A stretch of 64,000 nt of DNA. Origin: Echiichthys vipera (lineage: Eukaryota > Chordata > Actinopteri > Perciformes > Trachinidae). The stretch spans positions 9,626,709 to 9,690,708 of the forward strand of contig OY829647.1 of assembly GCA_963691815.1 (NCBI GenBank). The letters are read 5' to 3'. The notes beneath the pieces are model-generated. The model was not told the origin of the DNA, made no database searches, and saw only the letters and a list, made by a program, of their open reading frames with translations. The translations under genes were made by a program, and so were the position numbers. Positions 1 to 9,996 of the stretch are shown here, one piece after another (the stretch's first letter is position 1; each line of letters begins with the position of its first letter).

Positions 1-349
1 TGACGTCTGATGTTAGAGGAGAAAGAGCATGACACAGGTAAAATAAAAACTACAAATGCTGGATCATATAAAGTATATACCGGTATATACATATGCCACA
101 TATTTACTATATAAAAGCCAAAGTCGCAAGCATCTTTTTTAAAATTGTATTCAAGCAACAAAATGCACCAGACACCTGCTGTGCTGCCAGCTCTAAATAC
201 AGGGTTTTGTTTTTTACTAAGGCTGCAATTATTTATTATTTGTATTATCAATTAATTTGCGGATTATTTTCTTAATTAATTATAAGTGTAAAGTCAGATA
301 ATAGTTTAAGATGCCTTCAAATGTCTTGTTTTGTCCGATATTGAGACCA

Positions 350-842
350 CACCTCCTTTTCAGCATGAAATACGTTTTTGAGGCCCCAGAGGCTAACACT
401 AATTAGCTTAGTGTGCTGAATGCATCCAAAACGGCATTGTTTAACCACTATTATTGCTCAAAATAGCACCAAACCTCTGCAGTAGCACGATTAGGGACCC
501 TGCACATCGAACTACTGGTAGCCTAAGGCACAGACTTGTAAAACAGTCTTTTTTTAATAAACTCTGGCTTCACTAACTACGGTGTTGGTGCTTCGTTTTA
601 TGCGTAGGGACTGTTATCATGCTACTGCAGAGGTTCTGTGTTATTTTGAGCAGTATTAGTGTTCAAAAGATGCTATTTTGGATGCATTCAGCACGCTAAT
701 CAGTGCTAGCCTTTGGGGCTGATAGTGTCTCTCCGTGCATTCTCTATACATTGTTGATCAATGAAAAAAACTGTCTCGATGGCTTATTTGATGTATTTTC
801 ATGCCGAAAAAGACCATGGGGCCCGGACTTACACTTTAATGT
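350..842. mobile_element. Long-inverted-repeat MITE, copy A
   Basis: The left arm (about 360-500) reads as the reverse complement of the right arm (about 598-722); both carry the CTGCAGAGGTT, TATTTTGAGCA and GATGCATTCAGCA blocks. The right outer part (about 738-838) contains AACTGTCTCGATGGCTTAT and ends in CTTACACTTTAA. The same blocks recur in the same order in the element at 63333-64000, so this is a family. The left outer arm appears lost or diverged. No transposase reading frame is present, so it is non-autonomous. Confidence 0.7.
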
Positions 843-2099
843 GTCAACTAGTGGTGTACAGATAGTCGTTTAATTGAAAGACCTATTCATTTCAGTCAAA
901 AGATAAAGAAAAAATGTATTTTGTTTGCATTCACCATCAACATGCTAATAACTAACAAAATGACTGCTGTTATTTGTGTGGTAAAATGTTCACACAATAG
1001 AAAATCAAATGAAGACGAACATAAAAAACCCTGCAGAAGGAAACCAAGGGAGGCGAGTGAAAGGAGTTGGGTATATACACAGCGTGGCGTTAAGCGACGT
1101 CAGGTGTGTTGAGAAGCAACATATGAAGAATGCACACTACACAAAAGCAAGATAGCAAAAAGTGATGAGAAGCGAGAGAATTAAAGGGATGGTGGAAAGA
1201 GAAAGAAAACGAAAATGCAGGCAAAGGAAAATGAGCCTTTGATGACAGAAGAAGCATCATGAAGAAGTAGCACAGTGAAGTGCAGAGCGGAGGAGGAGGC
1301 ACGTCGGTTTCTGATGTATAATAAATGATCTCTGGCTGATCCCTCGGCCTTTCTCTCATCTTTCCGTCTCTGCCTCTCCCTTATTCCCTCGCTACATTCT
1401 TACATCCATCCCTCTTCTTCTCCCTTGTCACCCCTGTGTTACATTTCCCGTTTTCTCAATCATCATTCCTTTCTGTTTTTTATCTCTGTTTTCCATCGGC
1501 TCGTCCTTCCTCTCAGCTGTTTTTGCTATCTCTTCTTTAAGACGCTCGTCGGCTAAAATGTTGAAACAATGCACTGGGTTCGCCTCCATTCTCCTCCATT
1601 GTAATGTTTGCTGTTAAACCCATGGCTGCCTCTGCTTAACTTTACATTCAATATGTCATTCGATACGACCATATCCAGCAGAGTGCCCTGCCGCTTAACA
1701 CTTTGACTGAGCATCTGTGAGCGTGCCCACTGGGGATTACATACTTCCTCTGTCGTCTGATACAACAGTCCAGCGTCTCCCCAACATGAGATGGTCTATA
1801 ACATACTGGTTGAAGCAGTGCCTCAGACTGACATGATGTTTTTTTCACCTACAGACAGAGCCAAACCCATTACAAGATAGAGTTTCTCCTCATACTAAAA
1901 CCGTCTAAATAGTTCCAGACATGAGAGTCAAAAGAGTTTAGCCAGAGCTCATTTCACTGGACAGAAACCCAGAAACCCCTCTTTCCAGCTATTGTGCGCT
2001 TAAATATGACCCAGCTGCACAAAGTTAACACCTCCTTCTGATGAACTATTTAGAGCTTTTGACGTACTTGAAGTAAAAGTAGGAGTTTAACGCTTTAAG

Positions 2100-2340
2100 C
2101 ACACACTCACACTGTCCATCCGTACCGTGCCCAAGCACGTTTCACGGGTAAAGTCTAGTTTGTTTAACCAGTGTGAGTGCAACCGTATCGCGCCTACACG
2201 CGGTACGGTTGGTACCGAGGTGGGCTTTTGTAAAGCACGTTTGCACATGTATGAGCACGAGCGTGCGCACGTGTACGAGCAAGAGCACGAGGCCTACGGC
2301 AGTTTTGATGTAATTTTATGTGCGCCTGTTCGGACATAGA
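2100..2340. repeat. CpG-rich palindromic patch in cpe intron 1
   Basis: The patch is much richer in CpG than its surroundings and holds repeated GAGCACGAG-like words, a GTGCGCAC palindrome and a short CGGTAC/GTACCG hairpin. An open frame crosses it but has no recognisable domain and no splice context. It may be a fossil repeat or a structured non-coding element; I cannot tell which. Confidence 0.35.
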
Positions 2341-3084
2341 AAAAAAAGGACAGACGTGTTACCAGTGAAGCTCACTGATTGACTGATCTTCAGTTTGTTT
2401 CAGCGCCCAAAAATAAAGTGTGAAATGTTTTATTGAGGTTCTGAGCAGTTGTCTGGCAACCAATTGAGACTCAAGGAAGTTACTGTGCCTAGCCAAAAAA
2501 CCAGAGCCATTTCTCACCCTGCGTTCTTGTCTTTACTTTTGTTCTAGTGGACTTGTGAAACGGCATTGGTTGCAGACCAAGTACTGTTGTAATTCAATAG
2601 TCTGCATCTTGCCAAGTACGGTCCAAAAGCAAGATGTGACTTGCTCCATCCATTTTATCGAGGATGCATCGGAGGTTACTTGTGTGGACTCCAGACAGAA
2701 AGGTGTCCCAGAATGCATTTCAGCCAAACATCAGCGAAGATGGCGCAGGAGACAACACATACTACTGTATTTGTGTCACGAAAAGCAGATTTAAGATTTG
2801 TTTTAGACGGGAATATAGTTGTTTAAACTTTGAATCTGTGGTCAATGTATCAATATAGAGCCTATTTTAAAATTTGCTTGGACGTTTTCAGAGATGTTAG
2901 GTCCCGGGGTAACCCCATAGGGTAACCCTGACAACCAAGACGTGCTGAGATGGTGACGTCATCAAGGCTGCTGCTGTTCCAATTGCAAAACGTCCGAACT
3001 GCGTCCTCCCGTCCTCCAGAGTCTGGACTACCAAGTCTAACTTGCCAAATCTGAACTACTAAGTCCACAAGTCCGAACTTGGCT

Positions 3085-3740
3085 TACTTTGTATTGAAAA
3101 ACGGCTCATGCCTCCAGGAAGTGTGCTGGACTTTGAAGCCAATTTGACGGTGGAACTACAACTTCCGTGTCCGTCACGTGATGCCATTGGGTCCAAAAAA
3201 TACTTTTCCCCCATTGACTTACATGGGGAAAGAGACGTCCAGTGTAATCCAGTGGATACATTTTTCCGAGCGTCTCACAACCCCCCAATGAAATGACTAT
3301 TTTGATCAGAATTTGATCCATTTAGTCGGATAACATTTTAAAAGTCTAAAAGAGCTGCACAGTTAAATCATTTAATCAATATTCAAGTGAGCTGGAGCTC
3401 TAAACAGGAGCAGGAGAGGTACTATCTACTGTAGTGCGCCCAACAGAGTGGAAGTATGGAAGTGGTGACGATAATCGGGGTATGTTTTAAATGTTTTCAG
3501 GTGATTTTGAAGTTTCACTGTTTTATCTTCATGATAAAATGAAAGGCGTTAATGTTTCAAAGATCCGTGCTAGCTATTTCCAGCCGGTCTCTGTGCTAAG
3601 CTAAGCTAAGCTAACAGGCTGCTGGCTGAAACTTAACAAAAGTGGCATCAAACCTTTCATTTAACTTACCACTTGAATACGCTTAGGTCATTTATATATT
3701 ATTTCCGATCTCGAGTATTTTGAGTTACTTCCCACCCCTG
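3085..3740. repeat. Dispersed repeat family (ACAACTTC type), copy 1
   Basis: It shares ordered blocks with about 24880-25200: an ACAACTTC start, TCACGTGATGC, GTGGATACATTTTTC, TCTGATAACATTT-like and AAAGTCTA-GAGCTGCAC words, then a GCTAAGCTAAC tract. Similarity spans at least 250 bp and is clearly non-random. No open frame of note is present. It is probably a non-autonomous DNA transposon; terminal repeats were not resolved. Confidence 0.6.
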
Positions 3741-5932
3741 TTCCTACACTGCACTCTCTCTATATGAATATGTAACCAGTGTGTTTACACTCCTGGCTAT
3801 AGGAACTTCCTGTGCCGTACTGTATGACAGATGGCTGCTTACTGACAGATGCATGAGCTCAGGGCCGATGTCCTCCGAAGCCGGCCAGCCAACCACGAGC
3901 TGCCAGTCAGCTCAGTGCACTAAGCCGATCTGTTTCCCCGGCAACTGCTATTTTGGCTCCACCTTAGAGTTTCAACAGGGTCAGATAAAATATTGGTAGG
4001 GCACCTTAAAGGGGAAGCTCACACAATGTTTCCAGTCTTTGCAGATTTCACACACACATTTGTCTTTTCTACCACTGACACTGAAACCATCGTCTCCTCC
4101 GGCCTGTCAGTCTCTGGAGCTTCCCTGTCAGCTTCATCCCCCCTCCTCTTCGCTCTGGATGTTTTGCTCAGCAGAGGTGGAAGGAGAAAGAGGGAGGGAG
4201 GGGAAGAGGTGGTGCTGCCCCTGTTTCCCTGCTTGGAAACTCATCTGGTAGTAATAAGGTCTCCACATCGCTACTGTGACTCATGCCTGTGCACGCCCAC
4301 CAGACTATTACGGGCTTATTTAGTACGCACATACGGTCATTAGACTCTGTGACCATGCGAGCAGCTGAACACACACAACCTGCGGTGAAACGTTCCAACC
4401 CAGAGAAGAAAATACACCTTTTTACAAAAACGCTACATGAGACGTAGTATTGAAACACCACTAACTAGACTGTAAAGCATGTATACTGTAATTATAAGCA
4501 ACTGTTTTCTTCTTTTGAGGGCTCCGTTTAAGGTCACTCGGAGGAAATTAATCACTTCCTGCTGTAACTGTTAAATCTCCTGTTGGACAGGAATCACTGA
4601 GCCGTACAGACGTTCATATAGGTTAAATTTACTAAAGACTAATCCAATCATGTTGCATTATTATTACATACAGTAGGTGCCAAGTGTCTTCTCACTATAT
4701 TATACATACTTACACTTGTAGTTTGTAGTTTTTCTGTGTGGTCCACTCAGTTTTTAGTTTGTTTTGGATCAAATTGTCATTGGAATAAATTTGGTTTGGC
4801 TTATTAGCAACACTGGAGACAGGGATGACAAAATCTGACATGACGTCCAGTGAACGATATTTCCATCACTGTCTGCAGTGTTTTCCCAGTCTAACAACCT
4901 TTATCAAGATGAAGAATATTGAATCACACATGGTGTTATATAATAATGGCAGCCTGACATCGAAAACGCAACAGGGAAGAAGAACAGAACATTTCACATT
5001 CAGTGTTGGTCTCCATCGCATCAGCTTGACATAATGGCCGTCCTCCACTGACTTTTGAGATGTTTTCAAGGTGATGTTGCACTCCTAAAAGGACCTTTCA
5101 GTGACAATGCATAGAAACACACTGTATGGGCTTTGCTCCCTCTATTTAAAATGTGACTCAAGAAAAAGAAGAAGGTGCACTGCATATAAAAACAGCTGTG
5201 GTGGTTTGCAGTTCATGTGGCTGGTGTGTAAACTGTCCTTCGAACCAACAAAACTCACATTTGCTCACTTCTTCTACTCTGGGGTGTCTGCAGCCTGCAG
5301 TCCAGCCCTGACAGGGTACGATGGAGATGGAGGGAAGTCAAGACATAACAGAGCCCCACTAAGAAACACCATACCACTTCATTTAATATTCAGTCAAAGG
5401 CTTCCTCCTCTGAATGCTGTCTGTCTGATATGATGCAGCCAACACTGCTGATACATCTGCTTTTCATTGGGGAGGGATTTTAATTTTTTTTTTTTTTAAC
5501 GCAGCCCAGTGAGCCGTGCCATGGTTTACCGCCCTTGGGGTGTTTTTTCTCAGCATCACGACCCAGGATAAGCACGAAGAGATCTTTATCAACCAGCAAA
5601 ATGGCGGCTTTGCATGGATGATCGCCACAATCTATCATCTCGATTCCTTTTGAAGTGATGCAGCAGGCCCCCTGCGCTCACGCACGGGCACGACGCACCT
5701 GCGCTCCACCTCGAAACTGTCCTTTCAGGCACGCACCAGCCACACGGGTCGTTTCTGCATTACCCTCACATTAAACAAGAGCATCAGCAGGCTGCTGTGC
5801 GCAATAGTGCGTGATGTGTTTGTGTTATCACAGCGTGTGGTGGTGGGTTCCTACGGTGAAGGGAAGCGGGCACAAAGGGGTGCACATTCACCGCATTATG
5901 AAGCAGACTTTGTGTATGCGTAAAAAACTGAC

Positions 5933-6173
5933 CAGGCTCGTGCGTCCCGGGGTTGTCGGACATCTCCAGCACCAGCAGCTCGCGGCCCTCGAAGCTCTCC
6001 CCGATGGTGTAGATGCGGCTGATGGTCGGGCACTGCAGCCACACCGACACCAGCGCCTTCCGCAGCTCCTCATAACGGTGGTACTCGAAGGAGATCTCGC
6101 CCTCGGTACCGGCTGCGCTGACCAGGGCGACCGCTGCGGCCCCGAACAAAACTACCGACATGAAGTGTTTCAT
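5933..6173 (-). CDS. cpe: Carboxypeptidase E, first coding exon (partial gene)
   Basis: Carboxypeptidase E is a zinc metallocarboxypeptidase (M14B) of secretory granules that trims C-terminal Lys/Arg from prohormone intermediates. This exon encodes 80 residues plus one base: a hydrophobic signal peptide (about residues 1-21), then SFEYHRY (28-34), WLQC, SRIYTIG, SFEGREL and the SDNPG-HEPG end typical of the CPE N-terminal catalytic region. The donor is G|GTCAGT at 5932, phase 1, splitting the Gly codon as in mammalian CPE. The ATG at 6173 opens directly on the signal peptide. The zinc ligands are in later exons outside the window. The N-terminus is short: only about seven residues separate the predicted signal cleavage from SFEYHRY, without the Arg-rich pro-segment of mammalian CPE. 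The paralogues CPD, CPZ and CPN1 fit less well by motif and by the neighbour msmo1. Confidence 0.93.
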
Positions 6174-6288
6174 TTTAGACGCGTCCTCTTTTCCCTAAGC
6201 CCTGTCTGTCTGCCTGCGGCTTGGTCCCAAGCCTTATCTCTGTGCTGCTGCAGCCTCGCACTTTAGGCTATAAATATATCTCCCTCTG

Positions 6289-6290
<2 letters not shown>

Positions 6291-6351
<61 letters not shown>
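6291..6351. repeat. (CT)n microsatellite upstream of cpe
   Basis: An uninterrupted run of TC dinucleotides of about 60 bp lies about 120 bp upstream of the cpe start codon. On the cpe sense strand it reads (GA)n, a GAGA-type tract that may lie in the promoter or 5' UTR. Confidence 0.95.
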
Positions 6352-6352
<1 letters not shown>

Positions 6353-6518
6353 CAGTGTGATGCGCTGCTGTACCTGAGCGCAGACTCCCTCCAGTGTCAA
6401 GTCCGACAGAACATTTACACATCCGGTCCCAATTTCCAAAATAAAAACGTATTTTTTCTCCCAGAGATGAAAATCAGAAGATGTTTCGCCTATAATGTGT
6501 TTTTTAAGACAAAGGGCA

Positions 6519-7257
6519 GTGGTGGAAGAAGTACTCAGAGCCTGTACTTCAGTAAAAATATCAATACTTATAGTGTAAATATATATTCATAATAATATCA
6601 TAAAAAATTATATATTTCTTTACTCTGTTAGAAGTCAAAGTATACATTCAAATATTTTCTTAAGTAAAAGTACAAATGCATTGGCATCAAAAGATACGTA
6701 AGTAAAAGTACTAATTTGCAGCAATGGCCCATTTCAGAATATTGTTTATTATATTGTTGTATTATAATTATGGACCAGTCCCAGCCTGGTCAGATGAGTA
6801 CATGAACTGATGAAGCCTCTTGGATGAGAGGTGAAACATCTTCCTAGACAAATAACCAAGTCCAGTTGCTTTTGACTGAAATTGCTTTGGGGATTACGAT
6901 GATCTGGACAAATGAGAATATTCACAGCCTACAATCATGAAGCTTATCATATTTGCTGTTTAGCTTGTGTATTTCCCCCTGAGGGTCAACAAAAATGTAT
7001 TAATCTATAATAATGCATCATAATAAATGTTTGGGTGGTATTTTGTATTATTAATTGTAATCTGCAAAGTGACGATTAGATAAAGTTATGAAATAGAAGT
7101 AATCAAGTAAAAAGTACAATATTTGGCTCTGACATGTAGTGCAGTAAAAAATATAAAGTAACAGAAAATAGAAATACTTGAGTAAAGTACAAGTACCTCA
7201 AATCTGTACTTCAGGACATTACTTGAGTAAATGTACTTAGTTACTTTCCACCACAGG
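6519..7257. mobile_element. MITE with CAGTGGTGGAA-type termini
   Basis: The left end begins CAGTGGTGGAAGAAGTACT and the right end finishes TACTTTCCACCAC, which is its inverted counterpart. The interior is rich in AAGTA/TACTT words (AGTAAAAGTAC, TTGAGTAAATGTACTTAG), a pattern shared by partial copies near 14340, 18206, 29340, 36010 and 46020. No transposase frame is present. I recognise it as a very common teleost non-autonomous DNA element; the superfamily was not determined. Confidence 0.75.
6780..6940 (+). mobile_element. Retroelement 3'-tail fragment nested in the MITE
   Basis: The block containing GATGAAGCCTCTTGGATGAG, GGTGAAACATCTTCC and AAGTCCAGTTGCTTTTGA interrupts the MITE interior. 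It is a common teleost repeat that I associate with the ends of reverse-transcribing elements, possibly Penelope-like; the assignment is uncertain. A rearranged second copy lies at 29551-29625. Confidence 0.5.
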
Positions 7258-7855
7258 GGACAAAAAATAGTTACAAAAAAAAATAGAAGATAAGGTCAGA
7301 CATCATTTATCCAGGGAGAAATAGGTGCAGCAGTGCAGTCGCTATAGGACAAAGTAGGAAAGAGTGCAAATATAAAATATAAGCTACATAATGCCAAAAG
7401 ATTTGAAGCAGGGCCGTCTATATGGGATCCCAATGAGACCAGTGTGAAAATAATAATAATAAAATAATAAAACTTTATGAAGTAAATTAACAAAATATAT
7501 AACCATGAAATGTGAAATCATCCAATAAATCTCAATAAAACTCAGTTTATTTCCTATATCTTGTTATTCCAGTGAAACTTTTGCTGGAATGAAACTGTTG
7601 TGAAATTTGGTTATGAAATAAAATTGGGGTCATTGGGGGAAACATGCTTGTTCAGTCTGTGTGTCATAATAATGTGCACTTTGAATAAACACACAATTGT
7701 TCTGTTAATAAGTCGATCAACAGGAAATTCATGAGCAACTATTTTATCGATTAATCAGGTGTTTATAGAGAAACGATGCCGGACATTTTGTTCCAGCTTG
7801 GCAAATGTAAAGATGTGTTGCGTTTTCTGTTTTGCCTCATTTATCTCTGTTTTTA

Positions 7856-7856
<1 letters not shown>

Positions 7857-7894
<38 letters not shown>
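7857..7894. repeat. (ATT)n microsatellite
   Basis: About twelve ATT units in intergenic DNA between cpe and msmo1. Confidence 0.9.
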
Positions 7895-8550
7895 GACCTT
7901 TCATACCTTTTCATTTTGTACTGTTTGTACAGCTAAAGGAAAATGAAGTGGGGTATTTTTCACTATTTTCTGTCTTTAATCGCAAAACTATTCATCTGAT
8001 TAAATAATAATGTAAGTATTTATCCGTTGCAAACACAAACAGTTTTTCTATTACAGAGCAGCAAAGAAAATGCATCTATAAAAAAATGAATCATAAAATC
8101 AAAACAGCTGTTGGGAAACAAATCCTGCAACAAAAGTAATGTGTGGCTAACAAATATAAAGCAATTCATTTAATTATTGCATTTACTTAGATATTTCAGA
8201 GTCTGTTTGACCTTCACTTATTAACTGTGGACTGACTCAGTTTTGCTCCTTCATGGAAAACTGTCTCACTTCCGGTTTGGTGCGTGCTGCTGCTGCAGGA
8301 CTTGACGCAGCAGCAGCAGCACGGGTGTGTCCGCACAGTGCAGAGAGAGGAGATGGAGGGAAGCTACAGCAGAAACCATCCGCTTCCTTCATAAACCCCA
8401 CACTTGTCTGCCGCAGAGTCCACAGAGGAACACTCCCAGAGAAGATTCAGATCTGAGATGTTCATCTGACACTCACATATCTGAGCCTGAACACTCACAC
8501 GTGTTCATGTGGCAGTAATGAACCATATGTTATTAACACAGCGGGACATT

Positions 8551-9044
8551 TACACGGTTCCTACACCTTTTCCAAAGTCAAATTCAAGCACATTTGTATG
8601 CTTTTTCAGCACCTTACAGCTGTGGGAAACTACATGTTTGTATACAGTACAATTCTCAGTATTCAGAATACTTATTATTGCATTTGTTCATCACCTTAAA
8701 TTAGATATTATTGTCCTATAAACAACCAACATGACGTTCTGAGACAGCTTTCTGTAGAAAGATGACGAATGAAAGGAAAATTAACTCCTCAGAAATATAA
8801 TCACCAACTATTTGTATAATCTGTCAATCATCAAAAGTTATTTTTCATTGCAGAAATGATGTTTTCAGTTTCTCAAATCTGCAGATATTTTCTCTCTGTG
8901 TTTATCATATATGCCATCCCATATAACATGACATTTCAAGCAGTTTCGCGTCCTTTTTTTTCAAAATCCAAGCACTTTTCTAACCTTGAGAACACCACAC
9001 TAAAATTCAAGTGTTTCAAGGGTTTCCAGCACTCGTACAAACCC
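8551..9044. mobile_element. hAT-like MITE candidate
   Basis: The left end reads GGTTCCTACACCTTTTCCAAAG and the right end TTTCCAGCACTCGTACAAACC, an imperfect inverted pair; AATTCAAG words occur just inside both ends. No coding capacity. The layout resembles elements at 27345-27890 and 38925-39430, whose ends also read GG-TCCCAC and TTCCAG, but it is a different subfamily. Boundaries are approximate. Confidence 0.5.
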
Positions 9045-9110
9045 TGATTTATTGTAATCTCAGGAGCATGAAGTTTACTTTTGTATAAAATTCTGTCAAA
9101 AATGGGAGCA

Positions 9111-9278
9111 GGGTAGTTCACCTGGTGGAGCGTGTGATGCTGAAGGCTGAGTCCTTACTGCAGCAGTGATGGTTTGATTCACACCTGCATGTTACCCCCC
9201 CTTACGCCCGATGTCTGCTGGGATCGTCTCCCCCGCGACCCCGACAGGGACAATCGGTTGAAGATGGATGGATGGATG
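9111..9278 (+). mobile_element. tRNA-derived SINE with LINE-type tail
   Basis: A box-A-like TAGTTCACCTGGTGG (9114-9128) and a box-B-like GGTTTGATTC (9171-9180) mark a tRNA-derived head. The tail (GCCCGATGTCTGCTGGGATC, CCGCGACCC, then GATGGATGGATG) matches the block at 45765-45890, which lacks the head, and resembles the GATG-repeat ends of fish LINEs. The shared tail suggests mobilisation by a partner LINE. Confidence 0.65.
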
Positions 9279-9461
9279 TCAGCCCCTCTCTCTCCAACCC
9301 CTTTGCCTGTCTATCTACTCATGTCTTATCACATAAAGGCAAAAGTTTCTTAAAAAACCTGTCAAAAACCCTCTGCTCAACACAACCGAACTCCTGCTCA
9401 TATATTTATAAGAACAGATAAACAAAACATCAACGTTTCTTTGTGTAAAATCAAAATAGCA

Positions 9462-9467
9462 TTTATT
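9462..9467 (-). terminator. msmo1: Alternative msmo1 poly(A) signal
   Basis: TTTATT on the plus strand gives AATAAA on the msmo1 strand, about 530 bp past the stop codon. It would give a longer 3' UTR than the signal at 9752. Confidence 0.4.
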
Positions 9468-9751
9468 CATTTGTACAGTCTTATACAAAGTCCCATTCGA
9501 GTCCTTTTCATCAAACATTTTACATGGATTTGCATCAGACTTGCCTGACTCGAGCTGAGACAGTTCCCACTGAACTGCAGCGAAAACACGACGTCACGCT
9601 GACTCAGTTGAACTCAAGAGGAAGCGCTAAAGTGCTCAGACATTCAGAGGTAAACGGAAGCATTTCACAAGAAAGTCACCCAGTACAAACTTTTTTTTTC
9701 ATTCAATGACAAAGCGAAGCAACAAAACAAAATGAGGATGTTGATGTTTTT

Positions 9752-9757
9752 TTTATT
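9752..9757 (-). terminator. msmo1: Candidate msmo1 poly(A) signal
   Basis: TTTATT on the plus strand is AATAAA on the msmo1 strand, about 240 bp beyond the stop codon and just past a (GT)n tract. No downstream GU-rich element was assessed. Confidence 0.45.
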
Positions 9758-9844
9758 CAGCCAGCAAAAACACTTCTCTTGCAGAAAGGCACAAAAGCGG
9801 ACTGAAGTCAACCTGCAGTCCGATTCAGAATCAGTACACCTCTA

Positions 9845-9845
9845 G

Positions 9846-9909
<64 letters not shown>
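9845..9909. repeat. (GT)n microsatellite in msmo1 3' UTR
   Basis: About 32 GT units with one GC interruption, about 90 bp past the msmo1 stop codon, so it would be transcribed as (CA)n in the 3' UTR. Confidence 0.95.
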
Positions 9910-9911
<2 letters not shown>

Positions 9912-9996
9912 AGGAAAAGCAGCACTGTTTGTGTGTGTGTCCTCTTCCCTCCTCCTGAAGAACCAGGCGAGTGTATGACCAGACGCACAGAGTGGT

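Larger units (their letters stand above)
1..5932 (-). other. cpe: cpe intron 1 (partial, runs off the left edge)
   Basis: This stretch is downstream of the cpe first-exon donor on the minus strand. I looked for the next cpe exon (the zinc-binding HGNE region) on the minus strand and did not see it, so intron 1 probably extends past the window edge. It contains an inverted-repeat element (about 350-842), a CpG-rich palindromic patch (about 2100-2340), a dispersed repeat (about 3085-3740) and a GC-rich patch (about 5500-5760). The remainder, including 842-2100 and 3740-5500, shows only AT-rich or pyrimidine-rich DNA without a gene I can support. Confidence 0.7.
6174..9996. other. Intergenic region between cpe and msmo1
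   Basis: The right side of this interval is the cpe 5' flank and the left flank of the msmo1 3' end. It contains a (CT)n tract at 6291-6351, a teleost MITE at 6519-7257 with a nested retroelement tail, an (ATT)n tract at 7857-7894, another MITE-like element at 8551-9044, a SINE at 9111-9278 and the msmo1 3' UTR with candidate poly(A) signals. I see no protein-coding gene; 7258-8250 is AT-rich with no recognised feature. Confidence 0.6.

Noticed and set aside
1..5932. Second cpe exon
   Set aside because: No minus-strand sequence encoding the zinc-site HGNE region or its surroundings was seen.
5811..6266. 151-residue plus-strand open frame
   Set aside because: It is the antisense shadow of the GC-rich cpe first exon.
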